Assembly (NCBI GenBank): GCA_045837725.1
Contig: JBEWZL010000215.1
Location: 62,001 to 126,000, forward strand
Reading direction: 5' to 3'
Source: Vermamoeba vermiformis
Lineage: Eukaryota; Tubulinea; Echinamoebida
DNA length: 64,000 bases
Numbering within the stretch: position 1 is the first letter of the stretch; each line of letters starts with the position of its first letter. The position numbers and the translations under genes are program-made. Shown one piece after another: positions 12,612-24,676 of this stretch. Under the pieces are notes generated by a model that saw only the letters and a list, made by a program, of their open reading frames with translations, was not told where the DNA came from and searched no databases.

Positions 12612-12943
12612 ACTGCTAAACTATGAGAATACAACCGTAGCAACAAAAAAATACGATTGGTAGTCACAAAACAGTGGAGTTCTATCAACTGATGACGTAA
12701 CAAGCGCGTCACGGTTTGCTGGCCAAAAAAATTTGACTGGCAAAGTTCAGTTAGATCTCACCGACTTTCCGCGGATATTCAGAATTAAGAAACGGGCACG
12801 ACGTCTAAACTTAGTTTTAAGTTCGTTTTTACTTAGGTGTAGTGAGTACAAGATTACAAATTGCGTCTAAGAGTTGCTGCTCTCAAACGAAATAAAAAAA
12901 ATTAGCGTTATCTTACAAACGCTCGTCGCGGTCTTAAATAAAG
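12612..12943. other. Intergenic stretch without a gene
   Basis: This stretch separates the start of the AHA1 gene from the stop of the SH2 kinase gene, both on the minus strand. It should hold the AHA1 promoter and the kinase 3' UTR. I see no open frame of convincing composition, no RNA gene and no repeat in it. It is AT-rich compared with the flanking exons. Confidence 0.6.
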
Positions 12944-15210
12944 TTAGTTGTCTTTGCCAGCAAAGTCGTAGTCTTCAGGAACTTCGCTGCCATCACCAGA
13001 TCCGATGTAGCCTTCGATAGACGGATCGGTCTCTTGGAAGATGGATTGGAAACGAGAACCGTTGCAAGCTTGATCCAACTTCTTTTGTACGACCATGTCA
13101 TGGAGAGTAGGGAACTCGTCGTTCTCAGGAGCTAAGATGTAAGGACCACCAGGGCTGTGCTTGATGCGCTGGTGCCTAACAGAGCCACTGGTGCTGACGT
13201 ATGAGATCGTGAACCAGCCGGGCACGGAGCTAAATCGAATCAAAAATGTGCCTGGGTTTTGTTTTGTCAACTTTCTAATGGCGTCGTCTGTGTCAGTGTC
13301 GCCGAAGAACCACCTGCAGCCAAACATTAGGTCTACTTAGGGACAACAAGGGCGTTAGATTGGACTTACGGTTCTTGCAAAATCTCACGGATGTTGTCCA
13401 AGATGTTCTTCGACTTGCTGGTCTGAGTGATGGGACCGAACCAGTTCAACATGGCACCAAAGTTCTCGAGGTGCACAACTTCAGCGTGCTCAGCAAGGGC
13501 TTTGGGCCTTTCTGCCAAGAGCGCACGCAAACACTTCAAGTTGAGACAGTTCAAATCGCGGCTGGGTCTGTCAAGCACTTGTGTGTCGTAAGTGGGCACC
13601 TTCAACATCTTGCAAAAGGCTTTGCAGAAGTCTTCCCAAGGCACTTCTTCGCGTGCCAAAAAGTTTTGTTTCCAGAATTGTCTGCCGATAGGATCCTATT
13701 GCGCGTGGTTAGATTTGTGAAATAATTTAAGACTAATTAGCTCTCTTACGTGCACAGTAACATCGACGATAATGTTGTCCAATTGATCAATGATTTCTTT
13801 GAATGAAGGGCGCAATTTAGGATCACCAACCCAACAGCTCTCGATAAGTCGCTTCAAGCTGGGCTCGGTATCACTGGGGATTTCAGGTCGCTCGCCCTTG
13901 ACACAAACTGCGTTTCTGAACACTTCGAAGTTGTTGTGGTGCGGGAAGGGCTCTTTGCGCGTGAGGATTTCCCACAAAACAATGCCGAACGAGTAAACAT
14001 CGGCCTTTTCGTTGAACTCTTTGAATTGCATGACTTCAGGGGCCATCCTGTCAAGTAGGTTAGGCTTGTCTTATTCGTCGCAGCTAGTAACTAGCACTGC
14101 AAAGATATTGCCACCAGAGTATCTACATTTACATACCACAAAGGAGTGCCCTTAGCGCTGTCACGATCTCTCAAGTTCTCGCCCATAGGCTTGATTTGAG
14201 ACAAACCAAAATCGCAAACTGAGTGTTAAAGTCAACGTTAGAACTCGCTTATGAATGTTTCGTAATATCACATTAGTATTCTTTCGACAAATCATTGCCG
14301 GCAAACGCACCTTTAACGCGACCGTGCTCGTCAATCAACAAGTTCGAGCTCTTCAAATCGCGGTGAATGAAAATAGGATTGGAGCAGTGCAGCCAGTTCA
14401 TGCCGAGTGCTGCGTCCTTGGCCATTTTCATGCGCGTGTACAGACCGAGTTTGATATTCTGATCTCGCAACATTTTCTCAACATCACCATGCGGCAAGAA
14501 CTCGGAGACAATAAAGAAGTTGCCAGGAATAGTGCACGCACCCATGAACAAGCAGATGTTCGGGTGGAAAATTGTGCTGAGGAAAAAAACGTCAGTAAAG
14601 CCGTGGATCTAGGTCCCAAAAATTCGGTGACTAAGCCGGGTTAAATTTAAAGGGTATTGAAGTATATTGCATTCTTGACATTATTAAGATGTTTCGGAAT
14701 TTTCTTATAAAATAATGGTACGGAAATGCGCAATTTTCAGGTCTTTGGCGATCCATTCTTTTTTGCACGTTGCATACGCAATTTATAATTATTAAATAAT
14801 TGTTACATAATTATATCTGCTGTTATTTATTGCAGTGTGATCCGCTAATGCGATTATTTTAATATTTAAAAATTATTAAATTTGTTGATAATTACCTCAT
14901 AATGCCAACTTCTTTCTTAAATGCAGCAAGAGCTTTTTCATCAGTAATTGGCTTGTGTAATACTTTAATGGCCACTTCTTTGCCTCTGCATTTGCCTCTG
15001 TAGACTTTACCAAACGAACCAGTACCGATTACTTCGAGAGTATCGATTTCATATGGGTGGATTTCTGGAGGTCCAAATCGCTCTGAAGGTTCCGCTGCCT
15101 TCGCTGGTGTCTAATATTACGCGCAGATTAGTAACCGTAGATTAAATCCTCGGTTTGCAACAGCATTCTTGCTCGTTACGAATACGCACCTTGGAGCCGT
15201 GCACTGACAT
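12944..15210 (-). CDS. Shk-type dual-specificity kinase with C-terminal SH2 domain
   Basis: ATG 15210 begins MSVHGSK. The kinase domain shows the glycine loop [14 protein letters not shown], catalytic Lys in [17 protein letters not shown], the DFG of [10 protein letters not shown], and GTPLWMAPE, so it should be active. It resembles TKL-type dual-specificity kinases. After a linker with a cap-like helical block ([15 protein letters not shown], a repressed-autoregulatory type region) comes an SH2 domain with [15 protein letters not shown] and the phosphotyrosine-binding strand [19 protein letters not shown]. The tail ends YDFAGKDN. Kinase-then-SH2 order is the hallmark of ShkA-E of Dictyostelium, which act in phosphotyrosine signalling and phagocytosis or chemotaxis. 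This is the best lineage marker in the window. Length is about 520 residues over about ten exons. Confidence 0.93.
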
Positions 15211-15493
15211 TGTGGCTTTCAACACAAAAAAAATGAATTATAAGAACAAGAACGGTGCAGACAACAAAAACGGTTATTGTGAGATCTCGTGCACCAAAAA
15301 CCACAAACGCTAACAACACCCGGCTTTGACGTCCAGAAGAAAGAGAATATCTTATGGACTGAATAAATGAGTTCAATAGTTATGTTACAACTCAAGTGAA
15401 GTTCAAGCCGAAAATCAACCCACAAAGCTGAGCTCAAGCACCAAGACTATGAACACTGTAATGATATAAGAATAGAAGTATTTATCCGCGGAT

Positions 15494-18179
15494 CTACAAC
15501 TTTGCAAACAAATTCTGGGTGCAGATCTTTTCGTAGACCTCTTTCGTTAGTGGCACAAAGCGCTTGTTAGCATCATCTCGTACGAACAATGGATCCTAAA
15601 CATGCACGTTAGTCTTATCGCCGAGTAGTACTATTTACAACATACAGAGACGAGAGCAGGATTGAATCCGTCGCGCATCATGTTCGTCTTCTTGTGTTTG
15701 AACGTGGATGTAGTTTCAACTTCTTGACCAAAGCGTACGAATATAGGAGCAGCATAGCTTGGCAACTCCTTAGCGACACTACAAAACAAGCATTAATAAA
15801 GCAGATCTAGCCGTTGATCAAACCACACTCTTACCGCTGCTGATAAGTGTCCCAATTGAAGGTGGTCGGCTCAGTGACTAAGTACGCCATGCCTGCACGA
15901 CCCTCGCAGTGCGGTACTTGCACACCGTACACAGTGGCCTCGCGCACACCAGGGATGGTGTTCAACACTTGCTCCACTTCACTCGTCGAGACATTCTCGC
16001 CCTTCCATCTGAACGTGTCGCCAATGCGGTCGTGGAAGTAGTAGAAGCCACGCTACAGATGAGGGGTGAGTTAGAGTCGCATATATCTCTGCATCAAGTC
16101 ACTGCACGTACCTTGCTCAAGCGCACGAGGTCACCAGTTCTGAAGTACGTGTCGCCCTTCTTCAACACATTGCTGATCACTTTCTTCTGCGAGGCTGCGG
16201 GATCTGTGTAGCCTCCAAAGTCACGTGTGATTTCACCGGGATTGATCAGCGCCAACAACTCTCCGGGCTATCACTAGGTGTCAGTACACGCACAATGATC
16301 ACAACACATCTGCACGTACCTCGTCGTAGTTGCATTTAATAGCAAAGCCCTTGGAGTCACGCACAATCTCGTCCTTGTCCACGTCGTACTTGACAATGGT
16401 GTAGGGTGACAGCATGCGCACCATAGGCGGCACGTACCCAACTGCACCTGTTTCGCCGAGGGTGTTCCACAGCGCGACATTGCCTTCAGTCGAGGCGTAG
16501 AACTCACCTAAGAATGATTAGTGCACTGCATCAATTACATGCGTGTGCTGCGTACCAATGCGAGGCACGTTGAATCGAGCAGAGAATGGCTCCCACACTT
16601 CAGGTCGCATGCCATTGCCCACCATCAGCTTCAATCTACATGCATGGCGTTAGTATCGCATCATGTGGGACAATCAACTACGCACTTGTGGGTCTTGTCA
16701 CTGGGCCTCTCAGGTTGTGCCAGCAAATATCTGCACAGCTCACCGATGTACACACCAATGCTCGCGTCGTGTTTCTGACAGTCCTCGAAGTACTTTGAGG
16801 CAGAGAACTTCTTGCGGAAGATCACGCAGCCAGTGTTACGCCTGTACGGATGTTAACACGCGAAAATAGAGGGCATGGCACATACCAAGCACTGCCGAGA
16901 CCGATCAACAGACCTGACGAGTGGTACAATGGCAAAGGCATGTAGAATCGTTCATTGTCCTCGTACTACGATCAGATTAGCCGCATGTCAAGATCACATT
17001 GCAGTCCTACCGAGAACACTTGCGAGAAGGCTTCACCAGCGATGAACAGACGAATGTGTTTCACCACTGAAGCTTTAGGCAGACCAGTAGTGCCACTCGT
17101 GTAGATGTAGCACAGCGTGTCTTTCACACTGCGCCCGGCGTGATAAGCTTGATAGGGCAAGTGTCGCGATTGGTGGATGAGGATGGGCTCGAGGGAAATG
17201 TAGCCCTTAGCTGAGCCACCGTACGTGTACCAGTCACCCTGGCAATATGGTGAGTATTGGTGCACGAGTGACAGTGAGCAGCTACTGTACCTTCAAGTTG
17301 TCAGCGCCAGGGAATTGTTTCATTTCATTGACGGCGTCAATAAAGTCAGCACCTGTCGGGTCATTAGCAGTTGTCCATTGTTCATATATATACTACCGTA
17401 CCAATGATGAATCGCGAGGGGTTGCACACGGAGAATGAATGCAGCAGTGGATGCCCTTTGAGGTGCGAGTTGATCATCGACAATGTGACACCAATCTTCA
17501 TGCAGGCCACGAATGTGAAGATAACTTCCGGCTTGTTGTCCATCATCAGTGCCACCACGTCACCGCGCTTCAGTCCGCTGTTGATGGCCCAGTTGGCAAC
17601 TACCTCGATGGGTCAGATCTGGTCGTTACAATTGCGATTTACGTACTTTGATTTGAGAACTCATCGACCTGTGCATATGTATAGCTTTGCGTAGTATCGT
17701 CATCGTTGATAAAGCGAATTGCTTCGCGGTTGGGAGCACTACAGATGTGACCGTTAGTAAAAGTAGCTACTTGGAGAAATTACATATTTCTAATATCTGA
17801 GTATCTATATTGTATCAAATACATGATCTATATTCGCCCTGCAGACTCGTTGGGAGAAGTAACTGACTGAAACTCAGGGATCAGATCACAAAAATACGTA
17901 CTGCTTGAGAGCTTCTCTGAAAAAGTCTGCGCCCGACAATTCTTTATTTTGTAAGCCTTCTAGCCATCGTCTCGTCTTGCCTGCTCGATATATGAAACGA
18001 AGATCGCGAACCACATCTGAAAAAGCTGATCAACAAACAATAATAGCTTAAATAATATTTATATTGGTACCCTCGGAGTTAGCTTTCACCCATATCGATA
18101 GACCTCCAACAAATGCACCAACAGTACCCAAAGCAACGTTGCGAGCTGTTAATTTACTTTTCGGCACGGGATTCGCCAT
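15494..18179 (-). CDS. FATP/SLC27-type very-long-chain acyl-CoA synthetase
   Basis: The protein starts [14 protein letters not shown] followed by a short hydrophobic stretch ([16 protein letters not shown]) that could be a membrane anchor. The AMP-binding signature is [19 protein letters not shown] (about 17040-17110). Downstream are [20 protein letters not shown], a [14 protein letters not shown] strand and the C-terminal domain ending [18 protein letters not shown], all typical of fatty acid transport proteins rather than of ordinary long-chain ligases. The enzyme activates long and very long chain fatty acids to CoA esters, coupled to uptake, at the ER, plasma membrane or lipid droplet. 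About ten introns split the gene. Length near 640 residues fits the family. No broken motif was seen. Confidence 0.92.
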
Positions 18180-18972
18180 CACACCTACACCCTGAATTAA
18201 TACTAATTTATAGACGCTATTGTTAAGCCCTATAACTCGAAGTATTGAATATGATCACATTTCAATTATTTAGGCGAGCATCAAGAAGTAGCTACAACTG
18301 TCTCCATACCAATTCGTTACCAGCCGGTGGCTATATATTTTGTTGGTGATTGTATTAAATCTTTAAAATGATTCGGTCGTTTGAAAAAATGTTGACTTAA
18401 TGTTCAGCGGCCCGCGCTTCCAGTTTCGCTCACTAAACGCGTTAAGAATAGCACAATTACGGTTATATCTTTTTGCAATCGTGCACTAGTTTCTAGCAAA
18501 CTTAAAAGACTCATTAATGAAGCGCACTTAATACGAAATAAAGGCTGCTTGGAGTATTTAAATAGCTGCATACTTACTTTTAGAATATTTATCATTTTAA
18601 AATAGGTTAAAGATTAAATAATTAATTTGCAATCGCCTCTGCAATCTCAATTACAACCTATACTCTATATAGCAGAAGTATTTTTTGGCACGGTGTTCCA
18701 AATGATGAAACTCATCCTCGCTTCTCGCACAAGCGATTCAAACAATCAATCGGCCTCGTTACAATATTAAATTGGTACTAAATATGCATATGTGTTAGCA
18801 CCTCTATTCGTTCTTCAGCTGTACAAAGCAAAGATAGGAAGACAGCAACCACGAATTTACAACAACTTGGTTATAATGGAACATGGTGGAGATTTAAATG
18901 TACATTTACAACCCTGTACCGTATACTAGAGTATACCAGATAATAGAACGGAATATTTCACACAGGATCTAG
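18180..18972. other. AT-rich intergenic stretch, no gene supported
   Basis: This is the longest non-genic stretch outside the repeat-filled intron near 55 kb. Open frames here are short and of AT-rich composition. One short minus-strand run near 18680-18740 looks faintly protein-like but has no start, splice context or family match. A small inverted repeat with GTATAC arms lies at about 18922-18938. It probably holds the FATP promoter. Confidence 0.5.
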
Positions 18973-19122
18973 CTACTGGTCGGATCCAACCTTATATCCG
19001 CTACACCAAATCATCTCCAATGGTAATTCCTTTGATGTCTTATGATCTTTCAATTTGATCGCGCGGATTTCAAATTGTCGTCCTTCGTTCAGCGGAATTT
19101 CACTGAAAATGAAGCCAACTTT
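18973..19122 (-). other. Possible C-terminal coding exon of an unidentified gene
   Basis: A minus-strand frame of 49 codons runs from a plausible acceptor (TTTGATATTTGCAG) at 19123 to a TAG at 18973. It reads KVGFIFSEIPLNEGRQFEIR and continues with a balanced, soluble composition, unlike chance translation of AT-rich DNA. It weakly recalls a neuralized-type (NHR) beta strand pattern. The only upstream ATG giving a compatible frame (19268) is 14 nt from the divergent start of the F-box/kelch gene, which leaves no room for two promoters. It may therefore be a decayed fragment, or an exon whose first exon overlaps the neighbour's 5' UTR. Function unknown. Confidence 0.3.
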
Positions 19123-19282
19123 CTGCAAATATCAAAAAATTGGGCACTTTAGACAGAATTTCTTTTCTTTTTGAATGTGAAGCAAAATCAGCGGACTGGG
19201 TCTGTCGGTTTTATTATTTTTTCATTCGTCAGCGCATTATTAGTTATTTTTAAACCAAGACAACACATCTCAAGAGCGACAG

Positions 19283-21114
19283 ATGTCCTCCTCGTTATTA
19301 TTAAGTTCTCCTGCTGAAATACAGTTCGCTATCATGGAGCGATGTAAAGGAGAGGATTTATTCAATGCTATATCAGCTTGCTCGCATTTAAAGGTAATTA
19401 TTATTCTTTATTCTGGATCCAAGCAACCGATCGCAATTCTTAAAGACTTCTAACAGGTGATAATAGCTACTAATAATATTTTATAGAAAGTATGTAATCA
19501 AGATCGACTGTGGAAGTTGATTTGCAAACGCGAATTTGGGCTGACTTCAGATCAAGTTCGAAAACCACACCACGACAATATATGCTGGAAATGCTATTAT
19601 CAAGAACGCAAGGTGTTAGAAAATAAGGGTAAGACGTCTATCTCATGGATAGTCGCGTCGGACAAGCAATTAAAACGAAGAGATGATATTTCTCGATTTA
19701 TTTTTAAATTCTATTTTATTCAAACTCACGTATTCTTGACTAGATGCAATCAAGTGGCACTCATTGTCTGAGACCGACAGCAGAAGAGAACCCAAGCCCC
19801 GTTACGCACACTCGGCGACAGCAGCGAATGGACAGGTAACTCTCGTTATACGCCGATTAGCTTGCGGAAATTTGGCTCACATCTCTTAACTTTGCAGATA
19901 TTTGTCATCGGAGGAGAAATTCGCAGTGAAACGCGCTACAATGATATTCACGTCTTCGATCCAGGTTCGTAATTTGCAATCCAACTAATTTTGCTAAATA
20001 TGGAAATATCCTGTCGATTGATTTTAACACTCTAACTATAGCTACGATGACATTCTCCAAAGCTCTCAATCACGTTATTCCTCAACCTCTCAGTCGTCAT
20101 CAAAGTTGTGCTGTCGGCAACAAAATTTACGTGTTCGGTGGATTTGACGGTGTGAGCCGATTCAACGAAATGTCTGTGTTCAATGTTGGTGAGTATACTC
20201 GTCAGGCCATAAAGCAATCATCTAATCTTGCTTACTAGCCATGAACTGGTGGTACAGAGTTGAAACACGCGGCGATGTACCAGCACCCAGATCTAACCAC
20301 GCTTGTGCTGTCGTTGGCTCGAACATGTACGTGCTTCGATCACTGTACTATCCATTGTACTGACATGTCGTTAGCTATCTATTTGGTGGCAACAACACCT
20401 CACCAGAAGGCCGTTATCGTGTGCTCGATGACTTTTACTGCTTTGACACCACGACACTCACCTGGAAGTGTTTGACAGCCAACAAATGCGGTGACTTTCC
20501 CTCGAGCCGATCAGGACACGCACTAGTTCCATTCGGCAACAAACTGCTGCTGTTTGGCGGCGGTGTCTGGGACGATGGCTCAGCACAGTGGGTGCACAAG
20601 TACAATCACGTCTATCTCTACGACACGGTGCACGGTGACTGGCAACGCGCGGACACACGCGGCGATGTGACTGTCTGCACCTTCCCGAGCACTGCGCGTC
20701 TGGGTCACTATCACTTACTCGTGTTTGGCGGTCAGTCCACGAAGAACAACTGGACCACCAATGAACTGTTCGTGCTCGATACTGGTACGTTGTGGTGCTA
20801 CTCGAGACCTATATTCAGCAGTACTAATATAACATGGTGCAGTGAGCATGACTTGGAAGGACTTCAATCGCGATGATCGACCATTGTGCCGTGACATGGC
20901 CACGCTGTCATTCTTCAGATCACGTGTCAATCCAATGGCAGACAAGCACAGCCCTGACAGATTCTTTGACGAGCCTCGTCCGTATTACATTTTGTTTGGT
21001 GGCAATCACGGAGGACCAGTCAATGACAGCCTGTTGCTCGTGGTGGACAAACGCATTTCAGATCCGACTGATGTGCAGCCTACTGTGCATAATTGTGCAA
21101 CATCAGTCATGTAA
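19283..21114 (+). CDS. F-box / kelch-repeat protein
   Basis: The start ATG at 19283 gives MSSSLLLSSPAEIQFAIMER, an F-box-like helix, continuing through a short intron to DRLWKLICKREFG. Kelch blades follow: RYAHSATAANGQIFVIGG, RHQSCAVGNKIYVFGGFD, RSNHACAVVGSNIYLFGG, RSGHALVPFGNKLLLFGG and a last one with YYILFGGNHGG. Each has the GG pair and spaced aromatic residues of kelch repeats, making a probable five- to six-bladed propeller. Such proteins act as SCF ubiquitin-ligase substrate receptors. About six introns are present; length is near 480 residues. The stop codon itself is part of the first of three TGTAAATA elements that crowd the 3' UTR, suggesting PUF-protein control. Confidence 0.87.
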
Positions 21115-21155
21115 ATAGCAACACTATTGTAAATAGCTGTAATTAATTGTAAATA
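21110..21155 (+). promoter_or_regulatory. Triple TGTAAATA (Pumilio/PUF-like) element in 3' UTR
   Basis: TGTAAATAG occurs at 21110, 21128 and 21148, all on the coding strand, beginning at the stop codon of the F-box/kelch gene. The sequence equals the canonical PUF-protein RNA site UGUANAUA. Three copies in 46 nt are not expected by chance. The inference is post-transcriptional repression or localisation of this mRNA by a PUF protein. Confidence 0.55.
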
Positions 21156-21224
21156 GTAGCAGTAAAATAAGCTGCGCGGATTAACCACAATTTACTCGAC
21201 CACTACATTACGAGTGTCTGACAG

Positions 21225-22358
21225 CTAATTCTTCTTGTGCACGAATTCGAGCAATGATTGAGGTCGCGAGTGCGCTGCAGAGCTGTCGCAGTGGAAGTGA
21301 GCTGCAAACAATTAATTCACTGAACGGACTCCCTGTTGCAATCACTTACTAGCATCGCAAGCACCAGTGCACGACGAAGGCAAGTCAAAGACATGCGAGT
21401 CAGGCTTCTGCACCAGGACGTCGATCCACTGCATGTCGGTGCCCCAACCTCGCTCAGCCACGGGCACTGAAAGAGCAGCGTTAACACAGTGCCGAGCGAT
21501 ATCTGAGTGTCTTACACTTGTGCTTGTAGCCTTGGTAGTACACGTGCGCACCTTCAGCTTCAAAGTTCCACAGCGTGCTCAGGACATTGGTGAGCGGGTA
21601 CACATCGCGCTGTGACACGTGTCAATGGGAGTGTTGTGTCGCGGCATCAGATGGAGTACTTACACCGGCATATGTAGCATTGAGCTTGACGAGCCAATTG
21701 GGCTGTGTGATCGGAATGCCAGTCCAGCACAAGCAACACTGACCCGCGCTGGGGATGTTGAAGTAGATCTGTTCACGCGGTTAGTCGTGCAGTATTGCAG
21801 CTATTAGCATGGCACGTACGTTGTTGTTCCTAAAAATAGCGCTGCAATTGACACCTTTGGGCAACTTCTCGCACTGAATGTCATTGTCTTGTCTGTGAAT
21901 GTTACTTAGAAACTTCCGTAACTGCCAGGCCAGATCTGACTCACCTCAACATTTGGGCCGAGGCATCATAGTACCACGCTCCTGTATTGAGTAGTGCACC
22001 GGAATTGCTATCGACATAATTCCAAGTAGCGCTCCAGTGGTGAGGCCAGTGAGGCGGATGCACCTTAATAACAGGTCAATATGATAGTCATGCATTTGAT
22101 ATATTAAAACACATGCGTATATATGCTATTTTAGAGATAAGTGAAACCTTTTGTTATTAAATAAACGACAAAATTATTATCATTAAAAATAAAAGATACT
22201 TTTATAATCATAAAGCAGTATTCACATTAATAGCCATGATCGTATCAATATTGTCTCGGTTAGTTATATGCCGATACTTCTAATATAAACATCCAATTAC
22301 TTACAGCGATTGCAGAAGCAACGAAAATAGCGAAGATTACAAGAGCCTTCATATGCAT
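21225..22358 (-). CDS. Small secreted protein, ependymin/LolA-like fold suspected
   Basis: ATG 22358 (or the in-frame ATG at 22352) opens a clear signal peptide, MHMKALVIFAIFVASAIA. The mature protein, about 190 residues over six or seven exons, contains PPHWPHHWSATWNYVDSNSG, GAWYYDASAQMLRRQD, a CEKLPKGVNCS segment, the paired cysteines of GQCCLCW, PNWLVKLNATY and VLSTLWNF. The string of aromatic beta strands with a CC-x-C motif is reminiscent of ependymin-related and other LolA-like secreted lipid-binding proteins, but the match is weak and from memory of the pattern only. It is probably secreted or lysosomal. The stop at 21225 follows a His/Ser-rich tail. Confidence 0.6.
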
Positions 22359-22531
22359 TACGGCAATTATTGTTATTATAATACAATGATAGTATTACAA
22401 TGAGGTATTGAATGTGAACTGATAGGAACAAAGTTGTTCACGAAACAAAACTGGTTTGTTGCAACAAAGAGAAATTAATTCGAACACAATTAGCCCGCTC
22501 GATTGTAATTAGTATGTGCTGTGTATACTAA

Positions 22532-24632
22532 ATGGCGGAGCATCAACAGGAGGCGCAGTTCTCGTGGAATCCAACATTGGATGGCATGCCAGAAGAACTT
22601 ATCATTTCTGTGTTCTATTATTGCCCTACAATAGAACTCATACGATTATCAATGACCAGTAAAAAATTCTTTCGACTCGTTAAATCGCCAAGGCTCGATC
22701 TGGTACGTTTTCTGAGGATCTGACGGAAAAATTGAAAAAAAATTATTTAATTATTACCTGTTTAGGCAAATGACCTATATGACCTAGCTGTGGATGAGAC
22801 AAATCGGCTAGACTCGGTTGCATCAATGGTAAAATTACCTAATTGAAGATCTGCAATTAATTTGTCATCGTTCAATTTGCTGATTGTAAATTCATAGAAA
22901 ATACTCAATACACTGCTGTATATATTTCCAAATTATTACAAAGGCTGGAGAAAGCGAAATGACTGTTGGCTACAATTAAATGAACCACTGCTAGCACTCG
23001 AGGATCTGATCAAAGCAAATAAGGTATGGTCGAATATTTGTTGATTAATCCTTTTATGTGCTCGATTTAGAGCATATTTAACTGATGCTGATACAGGTGT
23101 GCGACGATCCGGTGTACTCAAAGATGATCCAGTCGGAGTTTCATTCCTTGCAAAAAGAATACGACAAAGTGCTGCAGGTGATTGAAGAGGCTTATGCACT
23201 GGCCCCCGAGGACCCTGTAGTGTTGCATCATAGAGGTACGTCTAGTCTCATATATAAGCCTCGCAGTGCTCATCAAAGTGCAGCGTACGCGTACGGTCTC
23301 GTGGTCCCTGACGGCGAAGAACAAGCCAAAGCACACGAGAAAGAGATTGAACTCTACAAAGAGATCTTGGACATGCCGTACAAGGTACGAACAGAGCTCT
23401 AATTGCTGTGAGTATGCGGGACTAATGAGGACCACTAGCGCCAATTGATGATTCATAACAACTTGGCCTATTGTTATTTCCAAATCGAGTAAGTACTGCT
23501 AAGCTAATGACAAATGCTGCAGCTAAATTACCAAATATAGACAAGACGATCTCGCATTCGAACACTATGACAAGGCTATTGCACTCTGTCCGCACTTTGT
23601 CAAAGCGTACATTAACAAAGCCACCTTGCACTTTGAGCGCAGTGAATTCGAAGAGGTACACGTGTATACTTTGCGTGAATTTTATCGACTGACACGTGAG
23701 CCAGGTGTTGAAGGACTGCGACACAATACTGAGCATCAATCCGAACTTTTCTGAGGCGTACGGCTGGAAGGCGAGGTAACGTTCTAATATAACGACTATT
23801 ACCTAATTAGGCAATACCACCCCTAACTGCATCGATCAGTGCTCATTTGGGCTTAGATAATATCCCTGAAGCCCTCAAATTCATGACAGTTGCTCATGCG
23901 CGCACGATGCACGACCCATTCTTCGCGTTCTTGTACTACACACTCATGATCAAGCTCGGACACATTGAAAAAGTGCTCGCAGACATCGAACAGGAGAGGA
24001 AACTTTACATTGACGAGATGAACAAACTGATCGCACAGCTAGCAGAGCTCAAACAGCGACCAGATGACGACGGGTACAATCATTTGCGCATCATGGCGGT
24101 GCAGCGCAAAAAGAACACGTATCGCAAATTAGTGCGGATCTGTCACCAGAAGCGCGGTGAAGTGTTTCTGTTCGACGGACAGTTCGAAGAAGCACGTGCT
24201 GAATTGCAAGAACTCAAAGAGATCTACCGCGTCGGTGACTTGGACAATGGCAGTGGTGCTGAACCTTCAACGACCAAGCGACTGTTATTGATGGATCTGC
24301 TGCTGAACAAAGTGATTGGCGAGGACAGCAGTGTCATTCGTCCTGCAGCCATCGAGCTCAGTCGCAAGCTGCTACACATGTCCATGCCCCTCGATGCTGA
24401 CGCACAAGAGTTCTTGAACAATGTGCTCGCCAAATTGCCCCACGTGGACTTCAGCAAAGTGGAGCTCAAGTACCTCGTGCTCGCATTCGACTACAAGAGT
24501 CGCTACATTGATCCGTTCTTCCCGACAGAGTTCACCTATGCCACTGAAGACATACACTACTTCAACACGTTTTGGGAGCCCTGGCCCGCGTCAAATACAC
24601 TGCAAGAGCTCATGTACAGCTATCGCTACTAG
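22532..24632 (+). CDS. F-box / TPR-repeat protein
   Basis: The start at 22532 gives MAEHQQEAQFSWNP, then an F-box: LDGMPEELIISVFYYCPTIE with LIRLSMTSKKFFRLVKSPRL. After several small exons a set of tetratricopeptide repeats follows: YDKVLQVIEEAYALAPEDP, NNLAYCYFQIEQDDLAFEHY, KAYINKATLHFERSEFEE and EAYGWKASAHLGLDNIPEAL. The large last exon (from about 23840) continues helical and ends LQELMYSYRY. The layout is that of an SCF substrate receptor using TPRs to bind its partner. Length is about 600 residues. The gene shares a 173-nt divergent promoter region with the secreted-protein gene upstream. Confidence 0.82.
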
Positions 24633-24676
24633 TCGTCATTAAATCACTGGTTTGGACCATTCTGATCACAGAGGTA

